Source: Rheinheimera sp. (GTDB lineage Bacteria > Pseudomonadota > Gammaproteobacteria > Enterobacterales > Alteromonadaceae). From it: 64,000 bases of DNA. Made by a program: the position numbers and the translations under genes. The stretch lies in the NCBI GenBank assembly GCA_003482455.1, contig DMYW01000037.1, positions 78,969 through 142,968 of the forward strand. Direction: 5' to 3'. Positions 24,136-33,649 of this stretch are shown piece after piece. Below the pieces are notes generated by a model, which was not told the origin of the DNA, searched no databases, and was given only the letters and a program-made list of their open reading frames with translations. Each line of letters begins with the position of its first letter. The first letter of the stretch is position 1.

Positions 24136-25758
24136 ATGTCCCATACCATTTCTGTCAGTCTGGTCCAGCAACGTTTTACGGTCGGAGCCATCCGCGAAAA
24201 CAGCCAACGCGTGATTGACATTGCGCAAGCGGCTAGCACTGATCTGGTGTTGTTTCCTGAAATGACCCTCACCGGATATCCACCTGAAGATCTAGTGGTG
24301 CGGCCTGATTTATTGGATGCCGTCGAATTGGGCTTGCAGCAAATTTGCCTCGCGAACCTCGACAAAACCCTTGTTGTCGGTCATCCGTGGTTTGACCAAG
24401 GTGAGTTGTACAACGCAGCTTCGGTGATCCAAAACGGCCAAGTCACTGGACGCTATTACAAACAAGCCTTACCGAATTACGGTGTGTTTGACGAGCTACG
24501 TTATTTCACTCCGGGCAGCGAGCCTTTAGTCATTGAAATTCATGGTCAAAAACTAGCGATTTTGATTTGCGAAGACGTCTGGCAAGGCTATCCGGTCGCA
24601 GACGCTAAAGCTGCCGGTGCCGATTGGGCCCTCGTGCTCAATGCATCGCCATATGAGATGGGGAAACGTGAACAGCGTCAGCAATTGTTGCAAAACCTCG
24701 CACAACATCTGCGATTGGGGTTTGTCTACGTCAACCAAATGCAAGGCCAAGACGAATTAGTGTTTGATGGCAGTTCGATGATTGTAACGCCTGATGGCGA
24801 CATCGCGTTGCAAGCTCCAGCGTTTGAAACCGGCGTTTACCAAGCCACCTTGCGCAAACAAACCTCTGGCTGGACAGTAGAACATCAGTACGCGGCAGCA
24901 GCTAATCTTTCCGTCGAAGCCGAAGTCTACCAAGCGCTTGTTGTCGCAACCCGTGACTACATCCAACAAAATGGCTTTCCTGGTGCTGTGTTAGGCTTGT
25001 CCGGCGGCATTGATTCGGCATTAACCTTGGCGATTGCCGCCGATGCGATCGGTGTTGAAAACGTCCAAGCCTTGATGTTGCCGTTTCGCTACACCTCTGG
25101 CATGAGTGTCGAAGATGCCACCGAACAAGCGCGTTTGATGGGCATTGAATTTGATGTGGTATCAATTGAACCTATGTACGACAGCTTTATGCAGCAACTA
25201 TCGCCGATTTTTGCTGGGCGCAAAGCTGATACTACTGAAGAAAACCTGCAAGCGCGTTTACGTGGCGTTTTGCTGATGGCCTTGTCGAACAAAACCGGAC
25301 GCATTTTGCTAACCACCGGCAACAAGAGCGAAAATGCCGTCGGTTATTGCACCTTGTACGGTGATATGTGCGGCGGGTTCGCAGTGATCAAAGATGTGCC
25401 AAAAACTTTGGTCTATCGCTTGGCGGCTTATCGCAACACATTAAGCCCAATCATTCCGCAGCGTGTAATAGACCGTCCGCCATCAGCGGAGTTAGCGCCA
25501 GGTCAAACGGATCAGGACAATTTGCCACCGTACGATGATTTGGACGCCATGATTGAAGCGTACGTCGAACACGATAAATCACTGCCAGAGATAGTGGCGA
25601 TGGGCTATGCTGAAGCAACTGTACGTCGCGTGTTAAATCTTATTGATTTAAATGAATATAAACGTCGACAATCAGCGGTCGGTCCAAAAATTACCCCGCG
25701 GAATTTTAGTAAAGATCGCCGTAACCCTATCACGTCAGCACTGCGTAAACAGAGGTAA
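24136..25758 (+). CDS. nadE: glutamine-dependent NAD+ synthetase
   Basis: Final step of NAD synthesis, amidating nicotinic acid adenine dinucleotide with glutamine as nitrogen donor. It has 540 residues. The N-terminal nitrilase-type glutaminase domain (about 1-250) has the Glu-Lys-Cys triad visible in 'LFPEMTLTGYP', 'YYKQALPNYGVFDE' and 'LICEDVW'. The synthetase domain has the P-loop 'LSGGIDSALTLAIA' and 'TTGNKSENAVGYCTLYGD'. I chose the ATG at 24136 from the family start 'ISVSLVQQRFTVGAI'. It is followed after eight bases by glnB, a frequent pairing in proteobacteria. Confidence 0.96.
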   Translation: MSHTISVSLVQQRFTVGAIRENSQRVIDIAQAASTDLVLFPEMTLTGYPPEDLVVRPDLLDAVELGLQQICLANLDKTLVVGHPWFDQGELYNAASVIQNGQVTGRYYKQALPNYGVFDELRYFTPGSEPLVIEIHGQKLAILICEDVWQGYPVADAKAAGADWALVLNASPYEMGKREQRQQLLQNLAQHLRLGFVYVNQMQGQDELVFDGSSMIVTPDGDIALQAPAFETGVYQATLRKQTSGWTVEHQYAAAANLSVEAEVYQALVVATRDYIQQNGFPGAVLGLSGGIDSALTLAIAADAIGVENVQALMLPFRYTSGMSVEDATEQARLMGIEFDVVSIEPMYDSFMQQLSPIFAGRKADTTEENLQARLRGVLLMALSNKTGRILLTTGNKSENAVGYCTLYGDMCGGFAVIKDVPKTLVYRLAAYRNTLSPIIPQRVIDRPPSAELAPGQTDQDNLPPYDDLDAMIEAYVEHDKSLPEIVAMGYAEATVRRVLNLIDLNEYKRRQSAVGPKITPRNFSKDRRNPITSALRKQR

Positions 25759-25766
25759 GCCAGCAT

Positions 25767-26105
25767 ATGAAAAAAATTGAAGCCATCATTAAACCATTCA
25801 AACTGGATGACGTGCGCGAAGCCTTGGCCGATATCAATATCACCGGCATGACAGTCACGGAAGTGAAAGGTTTCGGTCGGCAAAAAGGCCACACCGAGTT
25901 GTACCGCGGTGCTGAATATATGGTCGACTTTTTGCCGAAAGTGAAGTTAGACATAGTCATTGCCGACAGCGAAGTCGATCGTTGTGTCGATGCCATTATG
26001 AAAACCGCACAAACTGGCCGTATTGGCGATGGCAAAATCTTCGTGTTTGACGTCGAACGAGTGATTCGAATTCGCACCGGTGAAGAAGACGAGGAAGCGA
26101 TCTGA
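25767..26105 (+). CDS. glnB: nitrogen regulatory protein P-II
   Basis: Trimeric PII signal protein of 112 residues that reads 2-oxoglutarate and ATP/ADP and controls nitrogen regulators. The T-loop carries Tyr51 ('GHTELYRGAEYMVDF'), the uridylylation site. The C-terminal signature is 'TGRIGDGKIFVFDVERVIRIRTGE'. It follows nadE directly. PII control of a glutamine-dependent NadE has been reported in Azospirillum, so the pairing may be functional. Its end overlaps the probable start of pqiA. Confidence 0.97.
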   Translation: MKKIEAIIKPFKLDDVREALADINITGMTVTEVKGFGRQKGHTELYRGAEYMVDFLPKVKLDIVIADSEVDRCVDAIMKTAQTGRIGDGKIFVFDVERVIRIRTGEEDEEAI

Positions 26106-27391
26106 ACGACCTAACGTCCACCCCTACGACCCACTTAGCACCAGCGTCGTCCCACGAGCTGGTGCTTTGTCGTTTTTGTGATCTGCTGCAAGAATTACCC
26201 GATTTGCAAGATGGCGAAGAAGCGCATTGCTCGCGTTGTGGCCATGAGCTCGACGCACGTCAACGTGAATCGGCACTGCGGCCGATCCTGTACGCCTTGT
26301 CCGCATTGTTTATGTTACTGCTCACCAACTTGTTCCCGTTTGTCGGCATGGATGCGGCGGGTAGCCACCGCGATATGACGTTTTGGGATACGTCGGCTGT
26401 GCTGGTGGATGAGGATTACCCATGGCTGGGCATGCTGGTCTGGTTGTTTATCCAAGCCATTCCCTGTTTTTGCATGTGCGCGATTATCTATTTAAAACTA
26501 GGGATGTTTTACCGGTTGCCGGCCTTGGTGCAGGTGGCCCGGTTGCTGTATAACCTCAAGCCTTGGAGCATGGTAGACATCTTTTTAATGGGCTTGCTGG
26601 TGAGTTTCGTCAAGTTGCTTAGTCACTTCGAAATCACCCTCGGCTTAAGCTTTTGGGCTTTTTGTTGTTTTTGTTTATTGCATTTGCGCACTTTCCAAGT
26701 GGTGGATCGGCATGAATTATGGTCGCGAATAGCGCCAGCACCACAGCCGCTAGAAGGCACTGTGCATGGCACGACGGGGCTCGAAGCTGGCTTAAAAGTT
26801 TGTCAGTGTTGCACCGCTATTGTGCCAGTCGAACAAACCCGCTGTAGCCGTTGCCAAAGTAAAGTGCGCCAACGCATCCCGCATAGCATTCAGAAGACGA
26901 TGGCACTCTTGGTCACCGCCACCGTCTTGTATATCCCTGCGAACACCTTGATTATGATGGAAACTGTGTCGCTCGGTGACTCGATCCACTCGACCATCAT
27001 CAGCGGGATTATTTTGATGTGGCACGACGGTGCCTATCCAGTAGCCATCATAGTGTTGATCGCCAGCGTGATAGTACCAGTGGCCAAAATCGCCATCATG
27101 TTGTGGTTATGTTACCTAACGCAATTAACGCGAGAACAACGTAGCCGGCATGGGCAGTGGCTATATCCAGTCGTGGATTGGATTGGTCGTTGGTCGATGG
27201 TTGATGTGTTAGTCGTCGCCATTTTGGCGGCGTTGGTGCGTTTTGATGCTTTGGTCGGTGTGTATCCGGGCAATGCGACCTTTGTATTTGCGAGTGTGGT
27301 GATTATCACCATGCTGGCGGCGATGAGTTTTGATCCACGCTTGTTATGGGACCCAAGTCCCAAAGAATTGGAGCAGCAGAGTGAACGATAA
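26102..27391 (+). CDS. pqiA: PqiA family inner-membrane protein
   Basis: Inner-membrane partner of the PqiB MCE tunnel in envelope lipid transport and integrity. Two halves each start with a zinc-ribbon-like motif ('LCRFCD...CSRCGHEL' and 'VCQCCTAIV...CSRCQSKV') followed by four membrane segments. The start is uncertain. No ATG exists near the first Cys motif, and a GTG at 26162 leaves no residues before it, whereas E. coli PqiA has about a dozen. The frame is open back to CTG at 26102, which has GAGGA six bases upstream and overlaps the glnB stop as CTGA. I list that start (429 residues). It heads pqiABC. Confidence 0.9.
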   Translation: MNDLTSTPTTHLAPASSHELVLCRFCDLLQELPDLQDGEEAHCSRCGHELDARQRESALRPILYALSALFMLLLTNLFPFVGMDAAGSHRDMTFWDTSAVLVDEDYPWLGMLVWLFIQAIPCFCMCAIIYLKLGMFYRLPALVQVARLLYNLKPWSMVDIFLMGLLVSFVKLLSHFEITLGLSFWAFCCFCLLHLRTFQVVDRHELWSRIAPAPQPLEGTVHGTTGLEAGLKVCQCCTAIVPVEQTRCSRCQSKVRQRIPHSIQKTMALLVTATVLYIPANTLIMMETVSLGDSIHSTIISGIILMWHDGAYPVAIIVLIASVIVPVAKIAIMLWLCYLTQLTREQRSRHGQWLYPVVDWIGRWSMVDVLVVAILAALVRFDALVGVYPGNATFVFASVVIITMLAAMSFDPRLLWDPSPKELEQQSER

Positions 27392-29108
27392 AGTGGCGAT
27401 CCAAGCCAAAGTTCGAAAGATTAGTCAGTGGTCGCCGATTTGGATAGTGCCGGTGGCGGCACTGCTGATTGGTGGGTGGATGTTGTTTCACAGTTTTAGC
27501 AACCGCGGCGCAACCGTCACCTTGCTAGCAAGCAGTGCTGAAGGGGTGGTCGCCGGCAAAACGCAAATTAAAAGCCGCAGTGTCGACGTAGGTAAAGTGG
27601 TGTCTGTTGAGTTATCACAAGACTTAAAACAAGTGGTGATCAAAGCGCAAATGAACCCTGGTACCGATACGCTGCTTAATGAAGAATCGCAGCTGTGGGT
27701 GGTCAAGCCGACGGTGGGGCGTGGTGGTGTGACGGGGTTAAGTACACTGCTTTCAGGTGCTTACATCGAATTGCAGCCGGGGAAAGGCGCTAAAAATAAA
27801 GTCTTTTTCGAGCTGTTAGAGTCTCCACCCGTAGCGCCGGCAGACGCCCCTGGTGTCCGTGTGTATTTGACAAGTAGTGATGCCTCCGCACTGGCTGTCG
27901 GCGACCCTATTTTGTTCCACGGTTACGAAGTCGGGTCGGTGGAACTCAGTGAGTTTGACACCAAACAACGCAGCATGCGCTACCAGCTGTTTATCCGGGC
28001 TCCTTACGATGCCTTAGTCACGGAAAACGTGCGGTTTTGGAAAGCCAGCGGCATGGCTCTCGACATGTCAGCGGAAGGCGTGCGGGTCGAAATGGCTTCG
28101 GTCTCGGCCTTGCTCGGTGGCGGTGTGACTTTTGATGTTCTTGATGGCTGGCCGCAAGGCAACAAAGCGCCAAATAACAGCGTGTTCCAACTGTTTGCCA
28201 ATAAAAAGAGTATTCAAGATGGCCTGTACAATGAGTATCTGGAATACATTGTCTTTTTTGATGAGTCGATCCGTGGCTTAACCACGGGGGCTCCCGTCGA
28301 ATACCGCGGGATAAGAATCGGCACCGTGGCCGCGGCACCGTATTTTTTCAATGTGAAAAACCCGCTGCAGTTAGCACTTGATAAAGGGATCCCGGTGCTG
28401 ATCCGCATCGAGTCAGGGCGTTTGTACGACAAACTAACATTAAAACAGTTACAGCAAGAAATTGATAATGCGGTGGCGCAAGGCTTAAAAGCAGTGCTGA
28501 AAACAGGCAACTTATTGACGGGCGGCTTGTATGTTGATTTGAATATCAATGATGAAGATAAGCCAGCGGCGCAAGTCGCAGCGGCTACTGCACAGCCGGT
28601 GCCGGTCAGTGCAGACGTATCAGGCGTTATCACCCCACCACTGGCGGCGCTGGAAGATACAACCTTCATGGGCTATCGCGTGTTGCCAACAGGCCGCAGT
28701 GGTCTTGGCCATATCGAACAAAAAGTGCTGAAAGTGTTGGATAAAATCAACGCGTTACCGGTTGAGCAAGTGCTGACGCAAGCCAACACCACCATGACAG
28801 ACGCGCAAGCCATGATGCAACAAGCACAGCAGTTACTGGCGAGTTTAGATAAGATCGCGGCGGCTAAATCGACACAACAGCTGCCTGAAGAACTGCAAAA
28901 AACCATGCAAGAGCTGCGGCAAGCCTTAGCTGGGTTTAGTCCGGGTTCGCCTGTGTATGAGCGACTGAACGGTAACCTGCAGTCATTGGATAAAGTCCTG
29001 CGTGACCTACAACCTGTCATTCAAACCTTAAATCAACAAAGTAACGCCTTAGTGTTTGGCGCGGAAGCGGTCGCCGATCCACAACCACAACAAGGAACTC
29101 AGCCATGA
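27381..29108 (+). CDS. pqiB: PqiB, MCE-domain intermembrane transport protein
   Basis: Membrane-anchored protein with three MCE domains that forms a needle-like tunnel across the periplasm for lipids. It has 575 residues. There is one transmembrane segment (about 18-36, 'IWIVPVAALLIGGW'), then MCE domains at about 45-135, 160-250 and 280-385, each with a 'G..V..G.V.SV.L'-like core. A long C-terminal helical region (about 430-560) builds the needle. I chose GTG at 27381, with GGAG seven bases upstream and an 11-base overlap with pqiA. It overlaps pqiC by four bases. Confidence 0.92.
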   Translation: MNDKVAIQAKVRKISQWSPIWIVPVAALLIGGWMLFHSFSNRGATVTLLASSAEGVVAGKTQIKSRSVDVGKVVSVELSQDLKQVVIKAQMNPGTDTLLNEESQLWVVKPTVGRGGVTGLSTLLSGAYIELQPGKGAKNKVFFELLESPPVAPADAPGVRVYLTSSDASALAVGDPILFHGYEVGSVELSEFDTKQRSMRYQLFIRAPYDALVTENVRFWKASGMALDMSAEGVRVEMASVSALLGGGVTFDVLDGWPQGNKAPNNSVFQLFANKKSIQDGLYNEYLEYIVFFDESIRGLTTGAPVEYRGIRIGTVAAAPYFFNVKNPLQLALDKGIPVLIRIESGRLYDKLTLKQLQQEIDNAVAQGLKAVLKTGNLLTGGLYVDLNINDEDKPAAQVAAATAQPVPVSADVSGVITPPLAALEDTTFMGYRVLPTGRSGLGHIEQKVLKVLDKINALPVEQVLTQANTTMTDAQAMMQQAQQLLASLDKIAAAKSTQQLPEELQKTMQELRQALAGFSPGSPVYERLNGNLQSLDKVLRDLQPVIQTLNQQSNALVFGAEAVADPQPQQGTQP

Positions 29109-29674
29109 AGTTTTTAAATGTGATCCTACTGCTGGGGTTAGTCACTGTGGCAGCCTGTAGCGATACGCCGTCGATGCATTATTTCCAATTGCAGCAAGCG
29201 CCCGTGGTGAATGCGCCAGCGGCCGGTAGTGCAACACTCGTGGTGGAAAATGTGATCGTCGCCGATTTTCTCGACAGCAATGCCTTGGTGTTACAGAAAT
29301 CCAATGTCGAACTCGTCCGTACGCAACAGCAGCAATGGGTCGAGCCGCTAGGAGGCCAGCTCAGTCGTAATTTGCGTGCTGAACTGCAACGACAGCTTCC
29401 AGAGGTGCAAGTGTTATCGCAAGCGACGCGGCAAAATCAGCCACGTCTATTGGTGCAAGTCGAACAATTCCACGGCAGTGAACAAGGCCAGGTGTTTATC
29501 AAAGTGCGCTATAGCTTGATGTATAAGGGCAAGGTGCAACCGTTTGAGTATCAATGGCAACAAGCTCAACCCGCCGAAGGTTACGCCAGTTTAGTGGAAA
29601 CTTTAAGCAATGGCTGGCAGCAGGTAGGGCAGCAGATCGCCAGTCAAATCAAAGAATTAGTCGGTAAGAAATAA
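29105..29674 (+). CDS. pqiC: PqiC outer-membrane lipoprotein
   Basis: Lipoprotein of 189 residues (DUF330/PqiC family). The signal peptide has the lipobox 'VAAC' with Cys19, followed by Ser-Asp at +2/+3. Asp at +3, not +2, is compatible with outer-membrane sorting. The body shows 'MHYFQLQQAP' and 'LVVENVIVADFLDSNALVLQ', the PqiC/YmbA pattern. The ATG overlaps the pqiB stop (ATGA). It is the last gene of the nadE-glnB-pqiABC run and is followed by a strong terminator. Confidence 0.9.
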   Translation: MKFLNVILLLGLVTVAACSDTPSMHYFQLQQAPVVNAPAAGSATLVVENVIVADFLDSNALVLQKSNVELVRTQQQQWVEPLGGQLSRNLRAELQRQLPEVQVLSQATRQNQPRLLVQVEQFHGSEQGQVFIKVRYSLMYKGKVQPFEYQWQQAQPAEGYASLVETLSNGWQQVGQQIASQIKELVGKK

Positions 29675-29676
29675 AC

Positions 29677-29701
29677 AAAACCGCCACTAGGCGGTTTTTT
29701 T
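29677..29701. terminator. bidirectional terminator between pqiC and anmK
   Basis: ACCGCC-ACTA-GGCGGT stem with A-run on the left and seven T on the right. It serves pqiC on the plus strand and, less strongly, anmK on the minus strand, whose stop codon it touches. Confidence 0.88.
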
Positions 29702-30797
29702 ATGGTGCAAAACAGACGCCAAGCACACAGGGTCTGCATGCACCCGTCACCGCCGGTACATTACCGGCGATGCCGTGGTCGTAGGCGTACGCCAACCACG
29801 CAAACGCCATCGCTTCCACCCAATCAGGATGCACTCCCAGCTCAGACGTAGTGCTGATGCGACAGCTTGGCAACAACTCGGCGAGGTCTTGTAACAGCAC
29901 TGGGTTGTGCGCGCCGCCGCCACATACAAACACCTCGTGCACGGCGAACCGACTGATAGCGAGCGCCATAGTGCCGGCACTAAAGCGACTTAGTGTCCGT
30001 TGTACATCTGCGGCGGGCAAATCAAACCCTGTCAGATGGCCTTGCAACCATGGCAGATGGAAATACTCGCGGCCAGTGCTCTTGGGCCCGGTTTGGCTGA
30101 AATACGGGTCGCTAAATAAGCTAGCCAATAAGGCAGGTTGTAATCGGCCGGTGGCGGCAAAAGCGCCGTTGGCGTCGTATCGCTGGCCTGTGTGTAATTC
30201 TACCCAGCTATCCAACAAGCAGTTGCCTGGGCCTGTATCAAAGCCTTGGATGTCTTGATGCGGTAGTAACAAGGTGACGTTGGCGATGCCGCCAATATTT
30301 AAAATGCAGCGGCCTTGCGTTGTGCCAAAGATCGCTTGGTGAAATGCTGGCACCAATGGTGCGCCTTGGCCACCGTAAGCGATATCTTTGCGTCGAAAAT
30401 CGCCAATGACTCGGATGCCGGTCAGGGCACTGAGCTTATGCATATCGCCGATCTGCAACGTAAACGCATGCGGCCCGCTAGGGCGATGGCGGATGGTTTG
30501 TCCATGACAGCCAATAGCCCTGATGGCTGCAGCCGGCAATTGGCATTGAGCGAGTAACTGCTGTACCGCATCGGCATAGGCAGCGGCGAGCATACTTTCC
30601 GCGACACCCATTCGCTCGATTTCGTTATCACCAGGCTGTGCCAACTGTGCGAGTTGTTGTCGCAATTCACTAGGGTAGGGGAGAAGCAAAGACGCCACGA
30701 GTTTCGGCGTGGCGTCTGCGAAGTCGACTAAGGCCACATCGATACCGTCGAGACTAGTGCCCGACATGATACCGATGTACAACAGCGGTGTGGTCAC
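29700..30797 (-). CDS. anmK: anhydro-N-acetylmuramic acid kinase
   Basis: Cell-wall recycling enzyme that hydrolyses and phosphorylates 1,6-anhydro-MurNAc to MurNAc-6-phosphate. It has 365 residues, usual for AnmK. Motifs are 'YIGIMSGTSLDGIDVALVDF' (phosphate 1 region), 'GCHGQTIRHRP', 'DFRRKDIAYGGQGAPLVPAFH' and 'FDTGPGNCLLD'. The start is GTG four bases after the endopeptidase stop. It pairs with the upstream M23 endopeptidase and divergent tyrS as in Pseudomonas. Confidence 0.96.
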   Translation of the reverse strand: MTTPLLYIGIMSGTSLDGIDVALVDFADATPKLVASLLLPYPSELRQQLAQLAQPGDNEIERMGVAESMLAAAYADAVQQLLAQCQLPAAAIRAIGCHGQTIRHRPSGPHAFTLQIGDMHKLSALTGIRVIGDFRRKDIAYGGQGAPLVPAFHQAIFGTTQGRCILNIGGIANVTLLLPHQDIQGFDTGPGNCLLDSWVELHTGQRYDANGAFAATGRLQPALLASLFSDPYFSQTGPKSTGREYFHLPWLQGHLTGFDLPAADVQRTLSRFSAGTMALAISRFAVHEVFVCGGGAHNPVLLQDLAELLPSCRISTTSELGVHPDWVEAMAFAWLAYAYDHGIAGNVPAVTGACRPCVLGVCFAP

Positions 30798-30800
30798 GCT

Positions 30801-32105
30801 TTAGTTGTTGCTAGCGGCCAGCGTTACACGTTCATGCGCTTTGAGTTGCGCTATGTATTGCTTGGCTTGTTTGGTAAATTCAACCCGAGCGACACCTTGC
30901 AGTGGCTCCGCCTGTGGCAGTTTCACTGTACGTGGGTCGCGGTGCACACCGCCAACCACGAATTCATAATGCAAATGGGCTCCGGTCACTCGGCCCGTGG
31001 CGCCTAAGCGGCCAACGATATCGCCTTGTTTAACTTTGTCGCCTTTTTTCACATCACGTTTTGACAGGTGCAAATACTTGGTCACGATACCATTGGAGTG
31101 TTGGATCACTACATAGTTACCGTTGGCGCCTTTCATAGCAGATTCAATAACTTTGCCATCGCCGGCTGCCATAATAGGCGTGCCCATAGGCGCAACGTAG
31201 TCGACGCCATTGTGTGCTTTGATGGTACCCAAAACTGGGTGTAAGCGACGTGGGTTGAAGTTTGAGCTGACATAACGGAAGTTGACTGGTGCACGCAAGA
31301 AGGCTTGACGCATTGAGCCACCGTCAGCTTTGTAATAACTGCCATCGGTATGGCGCACAGCTTGATAAGTTTGGCCTTGGTTTTGGAACTGAGCCGCTAA
31401 AATAGCGCCGTTCCCCACAAATTGACCTTCGGCATATTGACGTTCGAACATCACGCTGAAGGTATCGCCTGAGCGAATGTCTAACGCGAAGTCGATGTCA
31501 TAACCAAAGATGTTCGCCAAATCGATAATTTGACCTTCGTTTAAGCCAGCTGCGACAGCTGAAGCCCAGAAACTGCCACTGATAATGCCAGTCACGACTT
31601 CGGTGCGTGTTTCGATTTCTTTTTGCAGCTGCTTCGCCACGAACTTGCCGTCTTTTAGGCTGACCACCAAAGTCTTTAAGTTGTTGACGTTGTAGCGTAA
31701 TTCTTGCAGTTCGTTTTTGCTGTTGTAGCCAAACTCAACCACTTCGCCTGGATACAAACGCGTCAGGCTTTTCGCCAGCTTGTCTGAATCCAGAATGGTT
31801 TGCATAGTGGCGGTGTCTGATTTACCGCGTTTGAAAATGGCGCCTAAGTTGTCACCCTTTTTGACTTCAACTTGGAGCCATTCCAACGAGTTGTCTTCTT
31901 TGGGTAACGTACTTTCGGCATGTTGCGGTAATGACTCAGTGGCTACAGGTACAGCTAAGCTGTACCGCTTACCCACTTCGAGTGCAGTTTTTTCAGAATC
32001 TTTTGACGCTTCAGCTGGATCGGACGGGATCAGTAACAAAATGCTTAAACTGGTTACTAAACCTGCGATTAGAAAGCGATGTTTGGCTGGTAAAGAAGCA
32101 AACAT
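30801..32105 (-). CDS. mepM: M23 family peptidoglycan endopeptidase (MepM-like)
   Basis: Periplasmic zinc endopeptidase of 434 residues. There is an N-terminal membrane anchor (about 10-28), an OapA/LysM-like region ('LEWLQVEVKKGDNLGAIF'), and a second domain to about 260. The M23 catalytic domain has 'HNGVDY' near 298 (HxxxD zinc ligands) and 'HLHYEF' near 376 (HxH). All catalytic residues are present, so it should be active, probably cutting D,D-crosslinks to allow wall growth. It is divergent from tyrS and upstream of anmK, an arrangement also known in Pseudomonas. Confidence 0.92.
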   Translation of the reverse strand: MFASLPAKHRFLIAGLVTSLSILLLIPSDPAEASKDSEKTALEVGKRYSLAVPVATESLPQHAESTLPKEDNSLEWLQVEVKKGDNLGAIFKRGKSDTATMQTILDSDKLAKSLTRLYPGEVVEFGYNSKNELQELRYNVNNLKTLVVSLKDGKFVAKQLQKEIETRTEVVTGIISGSFWASAVAAGLNEGQIIDLANIFGYDIDFALDIRSGDTFSVMFERQYAEGQFVGNGAILAAQFQNQGQTYQAVRHTDGSYYKADGGSMRQAFLRAPVNFRYVSSNFNPRRLHPVLGTIKAHNGVDYVAPMGTPIMAAGDGKVIESAMKGANGNYVVIQHSNGIVTKYLHLSKRDVKKGDKVKQGDIVGRLGATGRVTGAHLHYEFVVGGVHRDPRTVKLPQAEPLQGVARVEFTKQAKQYIAQLKAHERVTLAASNN

Positions 32106-32275
32106 AAGCAGCGCATCTCTTATTATTATTGGGCCAGCGGGACGTCTGACCCTTAAAAAAGCAGCATATATTGATTTTTTCCAAGATCCAAGACTTTTGT
32201 GCGTTTAATCGAGCCAAATGTTGCAGTAGAATGCGGGTTCGATTTAAGACGTGCAAAAATTATTCGGAGACAAGC

Positions 32276-33478
32276 ATGGCCGATTGGCAACAGGCGCTCG
32301 CAGAGATAAAACGTGGCTGCGAAGAGATCCTGCTCGAAGAGGATCTGATTGAAAAACTAAAAGAGGGTAAACCGCTGAAAATCAAAGCCGGTTTTGACCC
32401 AACAGCGCCGGATCTGCACTTGGGCCACACGGTCTTGATCAACAAAATGCGCACCTTCCAACAACTCGGTCATGAAGTGATCTTTTTGATCGGGGATTTC
32501 ACCGGCATGATCGGCGATCCAACCGGTAAAAACGTCACGCGCAAGCCGCTGACCCGCGAAGATGTGCTGGCCAATGCCCAAACCTATCAGGATCAAGTGT
32601 TCAAGATCCTGGATCCTGCCAAGACGCGTATCGCCTTTAACTCGGAATGGATGGAGAAATTAGGTGCTGCCGGCATGATCAAACTGGCGGCTCGGCAAAC
32701 CGTTGCGCGGATGTTAGAGCGCGATGATTTCAAAAAACGCTATGCCAATAATCAGTCCATTGCGATTCATGAGTTTTTGTACCCGTTAGTCCAAGGTTGG
32801 GACTCAGTCGCACTGCAAGCCGATGTGGAGTTAGGTGGTACCGACCAGCGCTTTAACTTGCTGATGGGCCGCGAACTGCAAAAAGACGAAGGTCAGCGCC
32901 CGCAAACCATCATCATGATGCCGCTGCTCGAAGGCTTAGATGGCGTGCAGAAGATGTCGAAGTCACTCGGCAACTACATCGGTATTACTGATGCGCCAAC
33001 GGAAATGTTCGGCAAAATCATGTCGATTAGCGACGATTTAATGTGGCGTTATTTTGATTTGCTGAGTTTCCGCCCAATCGCCGATGTGGCTGAGTTGAAA
33101 GTACAAGCACAAAGTGGCCGCAATCCACGCGATATCAAGATTGAACTGGCGAAAGAATTGATTGCTCGTTTCCACGGCCAAGATGCTGCAGAAGCAGCGC
33201 ATCAGGACTTCATTCAGCGCTTCTCTAACAAAGCGCTGCCGGACGAGATCCCTGAAGTGACCTTGACCCTTGCCGGTGACTCGCTGCCAATTGCGGCGTT
33301 GTTAAAAGAAGCTGGTTTAGTTGAAAGCACTTCTGAGGCGCTGCGTATGATCAAACAAGGCGCGGTGAAGCTCAACGGCGACACCAAAGTGGAAGATAGC
33401 AAACAAGAGTTTGCCAAAGGCAGCAGCACGATTTTCCAAGTCGGCAAACGCAAATTTGCCAAAGTGACGTTGGCTTAA
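32276..33478 (+). CDS. tyrS: tyrosyl-tRNA synthetase (TyrZ type)
   Basis: Class I synthetase of 400 residues that charges tRNA-Tyr. It has 'DPTAPDLHLGHTVLINKM' (HIGH-type HLGH), 'GGTDQRFNLLMGRELQ', 'KMSKSLGNYIG', and a C-terminal S4 RNA-binding domain (about 335-395, 'ALRMIKQGAVKLNG'). The length and 'KNVTRKPLTREDV' match the TyrZ subgroup found in Pseudomonas rather than the 424-residue E. coli enzyme. I chose the ATG at 32276 with CGGAG upstream; no family member has the extra 35 residues of the longer frame. Confidence 0.96.
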   Translation: MADWQQALAEIKRGCEEILLEEDLIEKLKEGKPLKIKAGFDPTAPDLHLGHTVLINKMRTFQQLGHEVIFLIGDFTGMIGDPTGKNVTRKPLTREDVLANAQTYQDQVFKILDPAKTRIAFNSEWMEKLGAAGMIKLAARQTVARMLERDDFKKRYANNQSIAIHEFLYPLVQGWDSVALQADVELGGTDQRFNLLMGRELQKDEGQRPQTIIMMPLLEGLDGVQKMSKSLGNYIGITDAPTEMFGKIMSISDDLMWRYFDLLSFRPIADVAELKVQAQSGRNPRDIKIELAKELIARFHGQDAAEAAHQDFIQRFSNKALPDEIPEVTLTLAGDSLPIAALLKEAGLVESTSEALRMIKQGAVKLNGDTKVEDSKQEFAKGSSTIFQVGKRKFAKVTLA

Positions 33479-33495
33479 ACGTATCGTCTGCTTAG

Positions 33496-33524
33496 AAAAA
33501 ACCGGCGCTGGCGCCGGTTTTTTT
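33496..33524 (+). terminator. Rho-independent terminator of tyrS
   Basis: ACCGGCGC-TG-GCGCCGGT stem preceded by A5-6 and followed by seven T. It lies 18 bases after the tyrS stop. Confidence 0.92.
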
Positions 33525-33649
33525 ATGTCCGCGAAGCATGGGGCTTTTGAGGATCTGACGATCCCACGCTTTAGATCCGCGATCCATCTCGGTCATCACA
33601 GCACAAAAAATCTACAAAAAAACTTGCGTCAATGCAGAATTCATCTAAA

